Part shown: one piece after another, positions 23,622 to 35,560 of the stretch
Position numbering within the stretch: the first letter of the stretch is position 1
Layout: each line of letters opens with the position of its first letter
Assembly (NCBI RefSeq): GCF_030272615.1
Contig: NC_081411.1
Span: 152,509,971-152,573,970, forward strand
Origin: Cryptomeria japonica
Taxonomy: Eukaryota; Streptophyta; Pinopsida; Cupressales; Cupressaceae
DNA length: 64,000 nucleotides
Reading direction: 5' to 3'
Program-made: the position numbers and the translations under genes
Notes under the pieces: model-generated
What the model was told of the DNA's origin: nothing
Databases searched by the model: none
The model's input: only the letters and a program-made list of their open reading frames with translations

Positions 23622-24485
23622 TGCAATCCTAAAAGATAGTATCTTGTGCCACTTGTCTCATTTGCAGTTGATCTTGGATCTTATTTTGGGAAACTCTAAT
23701 TAGGTTTAGGTTGTCTTGATCGCAAGCGTTGATCTTAGATTAATCTCGGCCAGTCATTTGTTTTTAGAAACTCTACATAAACTCATTCTCTCATTTCATT
23801 CAGTGTTTTATGAAATTGTTGCTTAGAGCTATCTGAGTAATAAAAGTTCATTATCAGTATTGTCTTGAAATATTTTTATTGCTAAATGGTTACATAGTTG
23901 CATATTCCCTTTGACACTTAGATTAAATTTGCTTAACTTATTTGCTTTGAATTTGTTAGATGAATGATGGATTTGATAGTATAGATTGGTGAGATTTTGC
24001 TCATACTTTCTTTGGATGGATGATTTCCATTCAATGTGTAAAGTTAGCCTGAGCTTTTAATATGTATGTTTAACTTCTACTTGGAATAATATTGTTCAAT
24101 TGTTGGTACTATTCCTAAGTTTCACCTAGTCTATGCCATCTCTTGAGTTGCTAGAATTAGTTAGAATTCCTAAACCCTATCTTTTTTTATCCTTTTTTGA
24201 AGTCCTAAACTAGAAAATCTAAAAAACATAGAACATAAATTGTTAAATCTGCCTAAGTACGGCTTAAATGAAATGAGTTGATAGTGTAAGCCTCCCTTGA
24301 GATTTTCAGCATACACTACCCAAGAAGATATCCCACTAAAGTCACTTGTTAGCACATATAGACCTTGGAATCACCATATGATCTTCTCACAATCTTAGCA
24401 TAAGCGATGGTTTTTCAAGAGAGGATAGGGTATCCTTGGGTTATTTTATTCTAATGTTCAATATATGATAAAACGTACACCAACA
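23622..24485 (+). repeat. 3' LTR of element F
   Basis: 864 bp from TGCAATCC to CCAACA, bounded on the left by a polypurine tract and on the right by the sharp return of Gypsy-A integrase sequence. A leader-like pyrimidine-rich stretch (CTCATTCTCTCATTTC near 23780) and AATAAA near 23840 fit an R/U5 region. AGATT (24486-24490) would be the target duplication. No matching 5' LTR is seen in the window, so the left boundary of the element is unknown. Confidence 0.65.
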
Positions 24486-26548
24486 AGATTCCATATTTGC
24501 AGATAATGTAATTTAGAATGAACTTTGCTATTTGTTTGTTGGAAGTGTAAGTCATAGGGATTTCCTTGACCTACTTTGTGAAATATTCTATGGCAGTAAT
24601 AATGAACTTACGTCCATTAGATGAGGTAGGGTTGATTTTCCCTACTAAGTCAAGTCCCCACTGTGAGAATGGCCATGGTGATGTGATGGGTTGAAGGTCT
24701 TGTGTAGGTGTGTGAATTAGATCTCCTTGAATCTAGCATTGCCTGCATTTCTGTACATATTTATAGGCATCCTTCTCCATTGTTGGTCAATAGTATCATG
24801 TTCTCAACATATTCTTAGCTAAAGTTGGGCAATTGACATGGGCACCATAGATTCTATCATGAACTTCTTTTAGTGCTTGTTGTGCTTCTTCATAATTGAG
24901 ACACCTATGCAAGGTGGTATCCAAGCTTCTTATGTACAATATATCTGCAATAAGTGTGTATCTAGATGTTTGTCATATGAGGGCCTTTCTCTAATTGAAT
25001 GAAAGATCTGGAGGCATATACTGATCATGTAGATATGAGTAGACTTCTTAATACCAAGGGGATTCAGGTCCCATTATGACACAAATATATTTTGAAGCAA
25101 GTATTTCATATGAAGGTACCATCAACTATTCTACTACGAACTCAAACTGAGTTCCATTATTTGACATATCAAGGAGAGATCCCACAGTTTCCATTGCATT
25201 AGCGGCTTTGTTCTATACTTTGGGGATTTTCTCAAAAGAGATGTTGGAGAAATGTTGCTTGAGTTATTCTACCAACTATTTGTAGGGTGTTACCTTGTCA
25301 TCTTTGGTGTCATAATCATCATTCACCTAGTTGATGATAAGTTGAGAATCCCCATAGACTTGTAATTCTTTGATCTTCCATTGCACGACAATCAGAAGTC
25401 CTATTAGTAGTGCTTCATATTCAGCTATGGTATTAGTGCATGGGAAACTTATTCTGAATCACTTGGGAATAGAATCACCTTGAGGGGTGATAAATAGGAT
25501 TCCCACTCCTACTCCATGGTTGGTATGTGATCCATCAAAGTATAGTTTCCAAGTGCTTGATGTTGTGATTGTGAAGACAAATTCATCTGGGAAGTCTACC
25601 AACATTGGATGATGGTCTTGCATTGGAGCCTCTGCCAATTGATGTGCAATTATCTGCCCTTTGATTGCCTTCCTATCAACATACTCAATGTCAAACTTGC
25701 TTAGGATCATCACCCATTTAGCTAACCTTCTGGTTAATGCAACTCTGCTTAATAGATACTTGAGTGGGTCAAACTTTGCAATGAGCTAAATCTTATGACT
25801 GGTCATATAGTGTCTGAGCTTTTGGGAAGCAAAAATCACTGCTAAGAATGCACACTCAATAGGAGTGTAATTTAGTTCATAGACTACAAGGGTTTTACTG
25901 ATGTATTAGATTTCTCTTTCTTTCCACTGATCATTGTGTTGTGCTAAGAGAGCACCCAAAGCAAAGTTTGTGACATATATATATAACAATAGTGGTTTTC
26001 CATGATTTGGTAGGATTAACATTGGTGTGGTAAGTAGATAGTCTTTCAAAGCTTGAAATACCTCCTAGCATTGTTCTGACCACTTGAATGTTACACTTTT
26101 CTTTAAAAGGTGTTGGAAAGGGTGGCACTTATCTGCCAATTGTGCTATGAAGCATCTTATAGATTGGAGTCTCCCTCGTAGACTTCTCAATTACTTGAGT
26201 GTTGTTGGTGCTGGCATTTCTAAGATGGCATTCACTTTTTCTAGATCTACTTTAATGCTTATATTTGACACAATGAAGCCCAATAGCTTTCCATCTGTAA
26301 CACCAAATACACACTTCTTTGGATTAAGCCTTACTTTGTATTGTTCTAATCTATCAAAGATTTTAGTTAGAACTTCCAGGTGATCTTCTCTAGTTGGTGA
26401 CTTCGCTAGGATGTCATCAACATAATCCTCCATGATATTATGTATCATGTCATGGAACAATGTTATCATAGCTCATTGATATGTTGCACCTACATTCTTT
26501 GAACCAAATGGCATGACGTTCCAATAGTATGTTCTTCAAGGACATGTG
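24486..26548 (-). pseudogene. pol: Gypsy-A RT (C-terminal part), two RNase H domains and integrase N-part
   Basis: From 26548 downward: RT from the CPWG-equivalent segment, the catalytic VEDYVDD-like EDYVDDILAKS near 26420, and the Gypsy connection. A degenerate first RNase H follows (LLLYIYVTNFALGALLAQ), then the second RNase H (LYFDGSHTNHGVG near 25530; GDSQL). Next come the integrase finger with HHCC residues (near 25010-25080), DLVGKINP near 24640, and the core up to YIICKYGI at 24491. More than ten stops are spread through it. The second RNase H is the known Tat-lineage hallmark. Not functional. Confidence 0.88.
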
Positions 26549-27984
26549 TGTTGTCATTTTGAGTTTGTTGGTATTTTACTTCAAGATTGCATTAATGATA
26601 TGTTGTCATTGATGTCAATTGAACCGGTAAATGGTATTCATGTTATTGGTGATATTATTGTTTTTGATATTGGCTAGTAACCGGTAAGAAGAGATTTGTG
26701 GAAGATGTTGTAAACCTGTATGTTAAGATTGTGAGTTGAACCGGTGTAAAGGGTTAAACCTTTCTATGTAATGTAACCAATAAACCCTATCAGTTGTTAA
26801 ACCCTAACCGACCAAGTTTGATGGTTTATTATCTAATAAGCGGTAATGATGGAGACACGTGTGATCATTTGATTAAGGAGATATTCAAATTGTTTTGGCA
26901 TGTTTATTATTGTCTAGGGAAGGAGCAAAGTGGATTGCATCTAATGCATAGAACGTGATGAGTTACAAAGTCCAATAGAGCGGTGATCATGGAGCGGTTG
27001 AGATTGTCATGAAGAATGTGAAGAGATTGTCATGATTTCCAATGGTCAAGATTGAACCAACTTGTTTGTAATCTTGATGATGAGAATTAGGTTTTTGTTG
27101 TGTTACCGACCTAATTGATTTGTATTTAAGGTCGATGAAGTTGTTTGTTAAGGTTGTTGGCAAGGTTGGTAGAAAACCTATTGAGTGTGTAGTTGCCAAA
27201 CCGGTGAATGGATCTGCACTTTGAGTGAAGGCAGACAGAAGGTTATAGAAGGATCTGATCAAGCAAAAGTAGTGCTATTTAGACAGATCAACAAAACTGT
27301 TGTTTTCTAATAATTATAGAAGAAGTTAAATCCCTTAATCAGGTAAGCCCTAACAAGCTTGGTTACTCATTAAATCCTCTAACAAGGTGGTCCATTAGCT
27401 TGGATTCTTAAATCCTCTAGCAAGGTTACTCCTAACAGGGTATTGTGCTTCTGACAAGGCATATTTGTAAAATCCCTTAACCGGGTGATTCCTAACCAAA
27501 ATTAGTTCTTAACAGGACTTATTGTAAAGCTCTAACAGACTTTGGCTCCTAATAGGACGAACTTCAAAAGAGTTCAGATAGCTATCCTTATGAGTCTCAT
27601 ATCACCATGGTTTTTACCTATTTGGGTTTTCCATGTATAAACATTTGTGTCAAGTGGTGAATGCTTTTGTGGTTGTGATCTTATTCGTTGATTTGGTTAA
27701 TCTTTGATAAGGCATGCTAAGTAGAAGCATTGAGAGATGAATATGTTGAGTTATGATTAAGCATTGTTGATGTTCACAAGATTGAATTTGTTTACTGTTA
27801 AAGTTGTCATAATAGTTAAACCAGTTGATGTCAAGTGTTCTTATGAATATTGATCTTGACTGAGATATGATTACTTTGTTTGACTGAGGTTGAGTTTGGG
27901 AACTTTGTATCAGTTTTTCAATATACTGATTCATGCCCCCCTCTCAGTATTTTATCAGATACTTATTCTTTCATCATACCATCA
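26549..27984 (+). repeat. Copia-B 5' LTR
   Basis: 1436 bp. Its first ~860 bp align with 48780-49634. The tail has CCCCCCTCTCAGTATTTTATC before the primer site. It contains a run of variants of AAATCCTCTAACAAGGT near 27340-27560. Confidence 0.92.
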
Positions 27985-27986
27985 AT

Positions 27987-27998
27987 TGGTATCAGAGC
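27987..27998 (+). other. Copia-B primer-binding site
   Basis: TGGTATCAGAGC, 2 nt after the LTR end: the perfect plant initiator-Met site. Confidence 0.93.
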
Positions 27999-28055
27999 AT
28001 CTCAAGTCCTCTTAAACTAAAAGCCTAACAACTTGAGGAAAAGATCTTGTAGATC

Positions 28056-29011
28056 ATGATGAAGAAAGTAGGTCTGAACTTCAACAAATATAACTATAGA
28101 ATATGGAGTGATAGAATAAATATTTACATTATGAGTCTTGGTAATCAGTATTGGGAGCATATAGAAAATAAGTATACTACACCTATTGGACCCCTAACTA
28201 ATGATTAGAAGAAAGAACAACAAGAAAATCACCATGCACTAGAAGCTATTATCAATTCCCTATCTGATGTTGAATATGTAGATGTTCATGGTCTTGAAAC
28301 TGCATATGAAGTATGGAACAAACTAGAAGAGATTTATAGTGGTGATGAACATGTTAAGATTGCCAAAGAGGAGAGTTTAAGAGGCAAGTTTGACGACATG
28401 AGAATGTCTGAAGGAGAGAATATTTGGCAGTATGGTCAAAGGATTAAAGAGATAGTTGGTGAGATAAAAAGTGCAAGAGGGAAAGTGGAAGATGCCATAG
28501 TAATCAGTAAGGTACTAAGAACCCTACTACTGGTCTATGTTATCTGAGTTGCAACTATTCAGGAGCTAAAATCCATCGATAAGACAAAGGTAACTCTAGA
28601 CTCTATTATTGGCAAACTTACTGCTTTTGAACTAAATGGCTATGATGATAGTGTACAGAAATCAGAATCTGTATTCTCTAACCCATCTATGAGAAGAAGT
28701 AGAGATACCGGCCATAACTATGAATCTAGACCCAGTAGAAATGCTGAAGATGAAGACAACTTAGTGGAACTTGAAGCATTGTTGGAAAAATGACTGCCTA
28801 GAGGCACTAGTAAATATAGAGGTAAGCTACCTTTAAAATGTTTTGCATGAACAAGATTGGTCATATAGCAACAAATTTCCCTAATGGTGAAAATGAATAC
28901 AAGAGAGACAAATTTAAGAAATACAAGGGTAAAGGCAAGAGAGCTTGTCTTGTAGCTATTGACAGTGGTGTTACTGATGAATAATTTGATGATGATGCTA
29001 GTGAAGGTATT
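28056..29011 (+). pseudogene. gag: Copia-B gag
   Basis: Starts at the ATG at 28056, about 60 nt after the primer site (a second ATG follows directly). UBN2-type capsid features: YRIWSDRINIYI, then ALEAIINSLSDVEY, YEVWNKLEEIYSGDEHVK and the Gag-typical IKEIVGEIKSA. In-frame stops lie near 28207, 28544 and 28790. The zinc knuckle near 28840-28880 (GHIATN) has lost its last Cys and its frame. Gag would form the particle; here it is broken. Confidence 0.8.
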
Positions 29012-30460
29012 GTGTTTGTAGCAATTAAGGAAGAAATATCATATCAGAAGGCACTAGTATCCAGAATGGATAACTCTAATGATTGGATCATTGATAGTGG
29101 TTGTTCACATCACATGACCAGTGATCAAAGTAAATTTCTTTCCCTAAAGGAATTTGATGGCGATGTTGTCAGATTTGGCAATGACTCACCCTGTATAGTT
29201 AAAGGTAAGGGAGTTATCTCTCTTAATGGGAAAAGCAATGTTGATGATGTCTATTGGGTTGAAGGCCTAAAGCACAATCTTATTATTGTGGCACAACTTA
29301 ATGACAAAGGATACCCAATGAAATTCAGAAACGATAGATACAAAATATTTGACAACAAAGGTGAATTGATTGCAACTGGTAAACAAACCAGAGGTAATCT
29401 ATTTCATCTCAATCCTAAAATTAGCAATTGTTTGATTGCGAAAGTGGATGATAGCTGGCTCTAGCATAAGAGATTTTGTCATATTAATTTTGACAATATT
29501 ATTAAAGTAAGGAAGTCTAAGACAGCAGCTAGACAAACCGGTTAATGCTCTTTGTAGAGAATGTCAACTAGGAAAGATGACTTCTTCAACTTTCAAGAGC
29601 AAGTCCTTCTCAGTAGAGAACTTGTTAGATTTGGTTCATACATATCTACATGGACCAATTAGAACAAGAAGCATTCAAGGTGATAGATACTTTATGATCT
29701 TCACTGATGATTGTTCAAGGATGATGTGGGTCACATTCTTGAAGGATAAAAATGAAGCTTTTGGTAAATTCAAGGCATTCAGAACCTTAGCTGAGAAAGA
29801 GAGTGGCAAAAAGATAAAATGTCTAAGAACAAATCAAGGCGGTGAATTCACTTCTGTAGAATTCACTAAATATTGTGATGATAATGGTATTAAGTGGTAG
29901 CTTTCTACACCAAGGACACCACAGCATAATGCTATAGCAGAAAGAAACAATCGGTCAGTGGTTGAAGCTGCTAGGACTATGTTGATACAAGGAGGTGTAT
30001 CAAAAACATTTTGGAAAGAAGAGGTAAGTACAGCTGTGTACACAATGAACCGAGTTCTGGTGAAAAGAGGTAAGGACAAGACCCCATATGAGTACTGGTA
30101 TGGGAGATCACCTGATGTTAGCTATTTTAAAATATTTGGTAGCAAATGTTTTATTAAAAGAGGTGATTACATACACAAATTTGAAGCTACGAGTGATGAA
30201 GGCATATTTCTTGGCTATTCTACCAAGAGTAAGGCCTATAAATGCTTCAACAACTGGACACAGAAAATTGTTGAAAGTGTTGATGTTAGTGTAGATGAAA
30301 GTCCTAAAATTGCAGAAGGAACCAATTTTGAGATGAAGGATGAAGATCCTTTCATTTTTCTTTTGGAACCTGAAACTGTTAAAAAAGAAACCGGTAAAGC
30401 AAATCCTGATGAACTTGTTCAACCAAAACAAATAAATTTTAGAGGAAGATGACAATGATG
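29012..30460 (+). pseudogene. pol: Copia-B protease and integrase with lost catalytic acids
   Basis: The protease motif WIIDSGCSHHMT is near 29085. The integrase finger (HKRF-CH ... CRECQLGK-like) crosses a frameshift around 29465-29575. In the core (29577 on) the first catalytic Asp of the family HTDL motif is Tyr (LVHTYLHG near 29630) and the second is Asn (RTNQGGEF near 29835). The Glu motif reads AIAERNNRS (near 29935). The IN C-terminal part with GIFLGYSTKSKAY ends at a shift near 30450. With two of three catalytic residues replaced, the integrase cannot work. Confidence 0.88.
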
Positions 30461-31028
30461 AAGCTGAACCTAAAGAGAATGATCATGTTATTCCTAGGTA
30501 TGTGAGACTGAATCATAGTCCTAAACAGATAATTGCGGATAAGGATGTTGGAGTACTAACTAGAAGGATAATAAGAGAGAACTCTTGCATGATATCCACC
30601 TTTGAACCAAGAAGTGCTAAAGAGGAATTTGATGATGATCATTGGGTGAAAGCTATGGAGGAGGAGTTAGATCAAATTGAAAAGAACAACACTTGGACCC
30701 TGGTACCCTGACCGGTAAACAAGAATGTTATAGGTACCAAATGGGTGTTTAGAAACAAGTTAAATGAAGATGGTGTTGTAGTTCGGAATAAGGCAAGATT
30801 AGTATGTAAAGGTTATGCACAAGAAGAAGGAGAAGACTATGGAGAAAATTTTGCACCAGTAGCAAGATTGGAAGGTTTCAGAATATTGCTTGCATTTGTA
30901 GCTCATAAGAAGTTCAAGGTATACCAGATGGATGTTAAGTCTACATCCCTCAATGGGATACTGGAAAAAGAGGTTTATATAGAGCAGCCTGATGGTTATG
31001 CATCGATAGATAAGGAAGAAATGGTATG
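30461..31028 (+). pseudogene. pol: Copia-B reverse transcriptase, N-terminal half
   Basis: EFDDDHWVKAMEEELDQIEK, then the RT fingers: [53 protein letters not shown]. One stop lies at about 30711. The frame is cut at 31028 by Gypsy-C within the segment that leads into the palm. The rest of RT resumes at 47292. Confidence 0.9.
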
Positions 31029-31795
31029 TGTAGACACCTAAAATTGTCCAGTCGAATTAAATAAATATTTTATTTATTTAATTATCTAAGCCTAATTCTT
31101 CTATTAATTAAATAAATCCTTATTTATTTAATTAATTCATTTATCCTCTTCTAGCCTTATTTCTCATTTAAATAAATACATTTATTTATTTAAATTATCC
31201 TCTTCCTAAATTAAATAAATATTTAATTTATTTAAATTATCCCACTTCTACTATTAATTAAATAAATCTTTATTTATTTAATTAATTCATTAACCTTTTC
31301 TACACATGACACATGTCATTCATCTCTTAATTCATACACTACCTACCTCTTTCATTATTTTATTATTTCTTCTACCTACCCTCTAATCTTGGCCGACCTC
31401 CTTTTACACCTCTCAATCTTATCCCTCCATTTCATATTCTGTCTTCTATTTAAGGAGATGCCTTCTTCATTATCAAACCCTAATCGACAATTTGGAGGAC
31501 TTGACTACACTACGATCCTACTTGCAACCACATTCCGTTCTTTGTTGAGCTCTTGTGCATATAAAAATCTGAGAGCAAATATATCAAGCAAGATCAATGG
31601 AGATAGGAAGAATGGAGATCAAAACCCTATTGGACATGTGATGGTATAATCTTTGTGATTTCATGTGATTTGCATTGTCTTAGGTAATCTTCATATGTTA
31701 TGGTGGATCTTTCTTGATTGTTAGGCTAGGGTTTTGTGGTTGAATTCATTTAGCCTTTCAATATTGTTATTATTGTTATCCATTTTCACCATACA
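31029..31795 (+). repeat. Gypsy-C 5' LTR with AT-rich palindromes in U3
   Basis: 767 bp, TGTAGACACC to CCATACA. Five successive AT-rich inverted repeats (near 31055-31084, 31103-31137, 31165-31195, 31208-31238, 31252-31287) occupy U3. A TATA-like CTATTTAAGG is at 31446-31455. Confidence 0.93.
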
Positions 31796-31800
31796 TATTT

Positions 31801-31818
31801 TGGCACGCCCGGTGGGAC
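31801..31818 (+). other. Gypsy-C primer-binding site
   Basis: TGGCACGCCCGGTGGGAC, 5 nt after the LTR. Unlike the other elements it is not an initiator-Met site; I do not assign the tRNA. Gypsy-D has TGGAACGCCCGGTGGGAA at 53181-53198. Confidence 0.75.
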
Positions 31819-34156
31819 CTCTTGTCCCTTTGCATTTAACCTTTTTTGTTGCAGATTTTGCATTTTTAAAGTTGCAGATCGAACATTTTTCGACGACATT
31901 TTAGGTTTTTTTCGTGTCTGCGAACATTCGAACCGCGTCTCTGATTTTCAGGAGCGTCTGCGGAATCGGGAAGCGCGTCTGTGTTTTCGACAAGTTTTAT
32001 TTTACAGGTTTCAGACAGGGACGTCTGTGTTTCATAAGTGCGTCTAAGTTATTTCTTTCCGCGTCTGTGTCAGAGAAGGGCGTCTGTGATTTTTTACCGC
32101 GTCTGTGTCATACAGACGCATCTGAGTTGGGGGTAACAGCGTCTGTGTTTTTACTGTTTCAAAATTTTAAAATTTTCATTGATTCAATTTTTGGATTTCG
32201 CACTTAGGGTTTCAGATCTGGTTTATTTTTGGACTAACCCTTTCAGATCTAGCTAACTAAGTTTGTGCAGCTTGTTTTGGAAGCAAAAAAAACATTTTTG
32301 TTGAAGGCCCCTCTTTCACAAAGTCTTTTGGGTTTCTAAAATTTACCTAACTTGTGTGCTTGCAGGAAGGGGTGATCATTTGAAACAACCCAAACTACTA
32401 ACAAATTTTGTTGCAAGTCCTTGGCTAGGGTTTTTTGAAATTTTGTTGTGTGCCTTGTTTTCATAGACTAGCAAACACTTCCATTGGTGAACTAAAATTG
32501 AATCATTGTCTTTTGTGTCTTGAGCAATAGGCTCTTTTTGTTTAATCTTTAGAGGGTCTGTCTTCCCGTGTGGTCATTAGGACTACTAGTGAGAAGAGGA
32601 CGACCCAAGTGGTAGCGAGGAAAACCCACCTCATTCGAACCACTATAATCAAATGTATTCATGGTGAAAACTATGGATAACGTGTGCTGATTAGTTCATA
32701 CCGACACTATGTCTCCCCATAAACCCGTTTGATCAAATTTATTTGATCATTTGTAGGGTGTAACCCCTACCAGCTGGGAGCCTTCTGTATTTACAGAGCT
32801 GAAAGTGCCGCATGTATGGCCACATGAGCGGATGCCCTTACTAGCACCATTTTGTTTTAGAGGCCCAAATCCTTCTAGTTGTTGGGGCAGGAGGTCGGAC
32901 CTCTGGTAGCGGCCCACACACATACGGTTCTTAGTAGAGATACAAAGTTCGCCATGGGGAGTTTTCATGGGGACTGATGCTTGGCTGACCCGAGAAGTGA
33001 GTGCCGAGGGTGGAGCCAGTGAGGTCAAGCATCTAAGTATCCGCTCTGAATAGCGTAGCCTCGAGGGTAAAACCCTATGTGGGATCAACAACTATTGTCT
33101 TGGCCAGCCATAAGAATTGTGCTTGACTTATGTTAAACATTCAAAGCATTCAAGATCAAACAGCAAAACATTGTGTCTTTTGTGTCTTCAAGTGTATGCA
33201 AAACAATTTTACATCAAACAACACACTTTTCTTGGAGTCATTTTGGAGTCTAAACACTAGCAAACATTGAGTCCTCATCAACATTATGTCCTCTTGTCAC
33301 AAAAAACAGTCAAACAGTTAGATTTGGTCACAACAAAACAATTTCACAGATTGGAAAAATTGCACGAAGTTTACAGAAACGCGTCTGTGTCTGTTTTAAC
33401 TGCGTCTGTGTTGTCTAAGCGCGTTTGTGAAGCGTAGAATAGCGTCTGTGTGTCTAGCAGCGTCTGTGTCGAACAGAAACACGTCTGTGTCTGGGAATCG
33501 CGTCTGTGAAGTATAAAGTTACGTCTGTGTCCAGAATTGCAAAAAAAAAAAAACTTTACAGTTCAGCAAACATAAACAAGAAAATCGCAGAAGCGCGTCT
33601 GGGTTAAACATAGTAGCGTCTGTGTCAGGAAACCGCGTCTGTGCAGTATACAGTTGCGTCTGTGTTCAAAATTGCAAAAAAAATTCAGATTCCAACAAAC
33701 AAAAGAAATCAATTTCGGAATACTTGAGCTTCCTAGGTTGTTTCTTTAGGTTTCATCTAGCATTCAACCTATCTCTGGGTCTCATACAGTCCATCATTGC
33801 TTCACATCTCATTTTACATTCATACTTGTCTAAACTTGAGTCAAAAGGTCACTTGCTTGTCCTCATCATACTTTGTCAACATACATACAACAACACTTTG
33901 CTAAGTGGTCCCTCATCAAGGTTTCTTACCTTTGGGTCTCATTTGGTCTTACTTAGGGTCAAGGTCAGCTTACCTCATCAAGAGAAACTATCCTCTCTTT
34001 GGAAGTCACACCTACTCTACTACTTACATACTTGGTCTTACACTTTGGACATTGCAAGTAAACTTCAGATTCATTTACACTCCATACAACTCTTGGTCTT
34101 CCATACTCTTTCCATTTTTTCATCTAATCTCACACATCTTGGTTAATACCTAGTTC
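31819..34156 (+). other. Gypsy-C long leader with minisatellite and conserved block
   Basis: No gene. Two GCGTCTGTGT-rich stretches (31910-32150 and 33380-33665) flank a block (about 32520-33115) that aligns almost gap-free with Gypsy-D 53880-54465. The block contains the near-palindrome GAGGTCGGACCTC (32891-32903) and many short complementary segments, consistent with a structured packaging or dimerisation region. A minus-strand ORF at 32747-33091 falls inside it and is likely incidental. Confidence 0.7.
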
Positions 34157-35560
34157 ATGGTTGAAACCCGTCTTCAAAAATCTAGGAGAAAAGCTAAAGA
34201 AGCTCAAGAGTCCGCCAACATGAGTTCTTATGAGTATGACAATGATTTATTTTTCAATCCTGAGCACACTACATTGCCTGACATGGATGTTTATAGACAC
34301 ATTCCAAATGTGGAAAATGCAGACACTACAAACAACAAGGCTACACACAATGACAATGTGGACAACTTTTCAATACAATCAGTAGATATAGAAGAATCCA
34401 TAATGAATCCTCATTTCAATAGATTGGTTGAAGAGATAATGAAGAGGGATAGACAATACTTCTTACACATGATGGCACAAAGTGGAGCTAAAATACCTCA
34501 TGACTTTGACATGTCTCAACTTATGGAAAACCGACCCTCGCAACAAACTCACTCCAACATGGATCAAAGGAGACCTAATAGTGGAGGAAATAGAGGACCA
34601 CACATGGTACCTGAATCACCATCAGCCTTGCTTCAAAAACCAGAGGTCCCACATACACATGGTCAAACATATGATACTTACCTTAGAAGACCATTATGGA
34701 AGCCTTATGCAGATAGATATGCTCAATCACATGCTCGAGCTATGGATCAATCAAAACAAGTGGACATTCAAAGGCATGCTCAAAATTTGGACACAAGGAA
34801 ACCTCATGTCAAATTTGGGGGCAACACAATAGAACCTGACATGCCTATAGAATATGGTATATATGCACAAAATAGATATGGGGTTCCTCAACATGAAGCT
34901 ATACCAAGTGCTCCCTATATGCCGCATCAATATAAACCTCCTCCATATGAACATGTCTATGATCAATATCATCCATACATGCAACAAGCTCCTCCTCAAA
35001 TTGGTGTCTCAAACATGGGGTATGCTACAAGAAATCGATCGCCACCTAAGAATAATTTGGAGCAACAAATCAGAGATTTACAAAAGAAAATGGAGGACAT
35101 GAGTACACCAAAACCAACATACACTATGAGAGACATATGTCCTTATCCATTTGATAAGAGCATTCCAATGCCTCCATTTCCGGCACACTTTATGACGCCA
35201 AAATTTGACAAGTATAGAGGAAAAGGAGACCCCAAGGCACACATACGACAATTTTTCACAGCTTGCATAGAGGTAGCGGCAGAAGAAACATATTTGATGA
35301 GGTTATTCCCGCAAAGCTTAGGCGATCAAGCTATGGAATGGTTCTCTCAATTACCTCCTGGTATTAAGTCATGGGGTGATTTAGCAGAGGCATTTATTCA
35401 GCATTTCTCCTACAACATAGAAACAGATATCTCAGTCACTACTTTGTGCAATACTAAGCAAAAGGAGGGAGAATCTTTTGCGTCATTTTTACAAAGCTAC
35501 TTTATGCTCTTGTCAAATTCCCCAAAAACAAATGGTAGAAATGTTCACTCAAAACGTTAA
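34157..35560 (+). pseudogene. gag: Gypsy-C gag, matrix and capsid part
   Basis: 467 codons from the ATG at 34157. The N-terminal ~300 residues are polar and Pro/Gln/His-rich. The capsid (retrotransposon gag fold) is at ~340-450: FDKYRGKGDPKAHIRQFF, EAFIQHFSYN, FASFLQSYF. A one-base shift near 35500-35520 moves the true continuation into the overlapping frame starting at 35478. The same region of Gypsy-A is readable in one frame across this point, so this is a lesion and not a family recoding site. Confidence 0.88.

Larger units (their letters stand above)
19237..23632 (+). pseudogene. Element F ORF: long unrecognised reading frame, decayed
   Basis: I do not recognise this protein. After removing the LTR-like insertion at 19924-20525 it spans about 1,260 codons, with more than 20 stops or shifts, many consistent with Trp or Gln codons mutated to stops. 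The N-terminal part (19237-19923) is weak. The middle (20528-21850) looks globular, with GHGGHIPTP, GTHKRLSPKSKSLINKYGSW and WYSFTFYESRENFDPRGN. The part after ~22050 is Glu/Lys-rich and probably helical to 23620. There is no RT, integrase or protease motif. It ends 10 nt inside an LTR, after a polypurine tract, so it fills an LTR element that lacks pol. A 21-A run lies at 20866-20886. Confidence 0.6.

Noticed and set aside
31301-31660. ORF in the Gypsy-C LTR (31389-31649, again at 46880-47062)
   Set aside because: LTR duplicate; an indel changes the frame in the second copy.
32747-33091. Minus-strand ORF in the Gypsy-C leader, with a partial counterpart in Gypsy-D (54089-54313)
   Set aside because: The two are similar because the leader DNA is conserved; changes are not codon-like and the D copy is shortened. 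A structured RNA explains the conservation better.
35478-35560. Programmed frameshift between two Gypsy-C gag frames
   Set aside because: The homologous stretch of Gypsy-A (about 52350 to 52000) reads through in one frame apart from one stop, so the Gypsy-C overlap is best explained as a single-base lesion.
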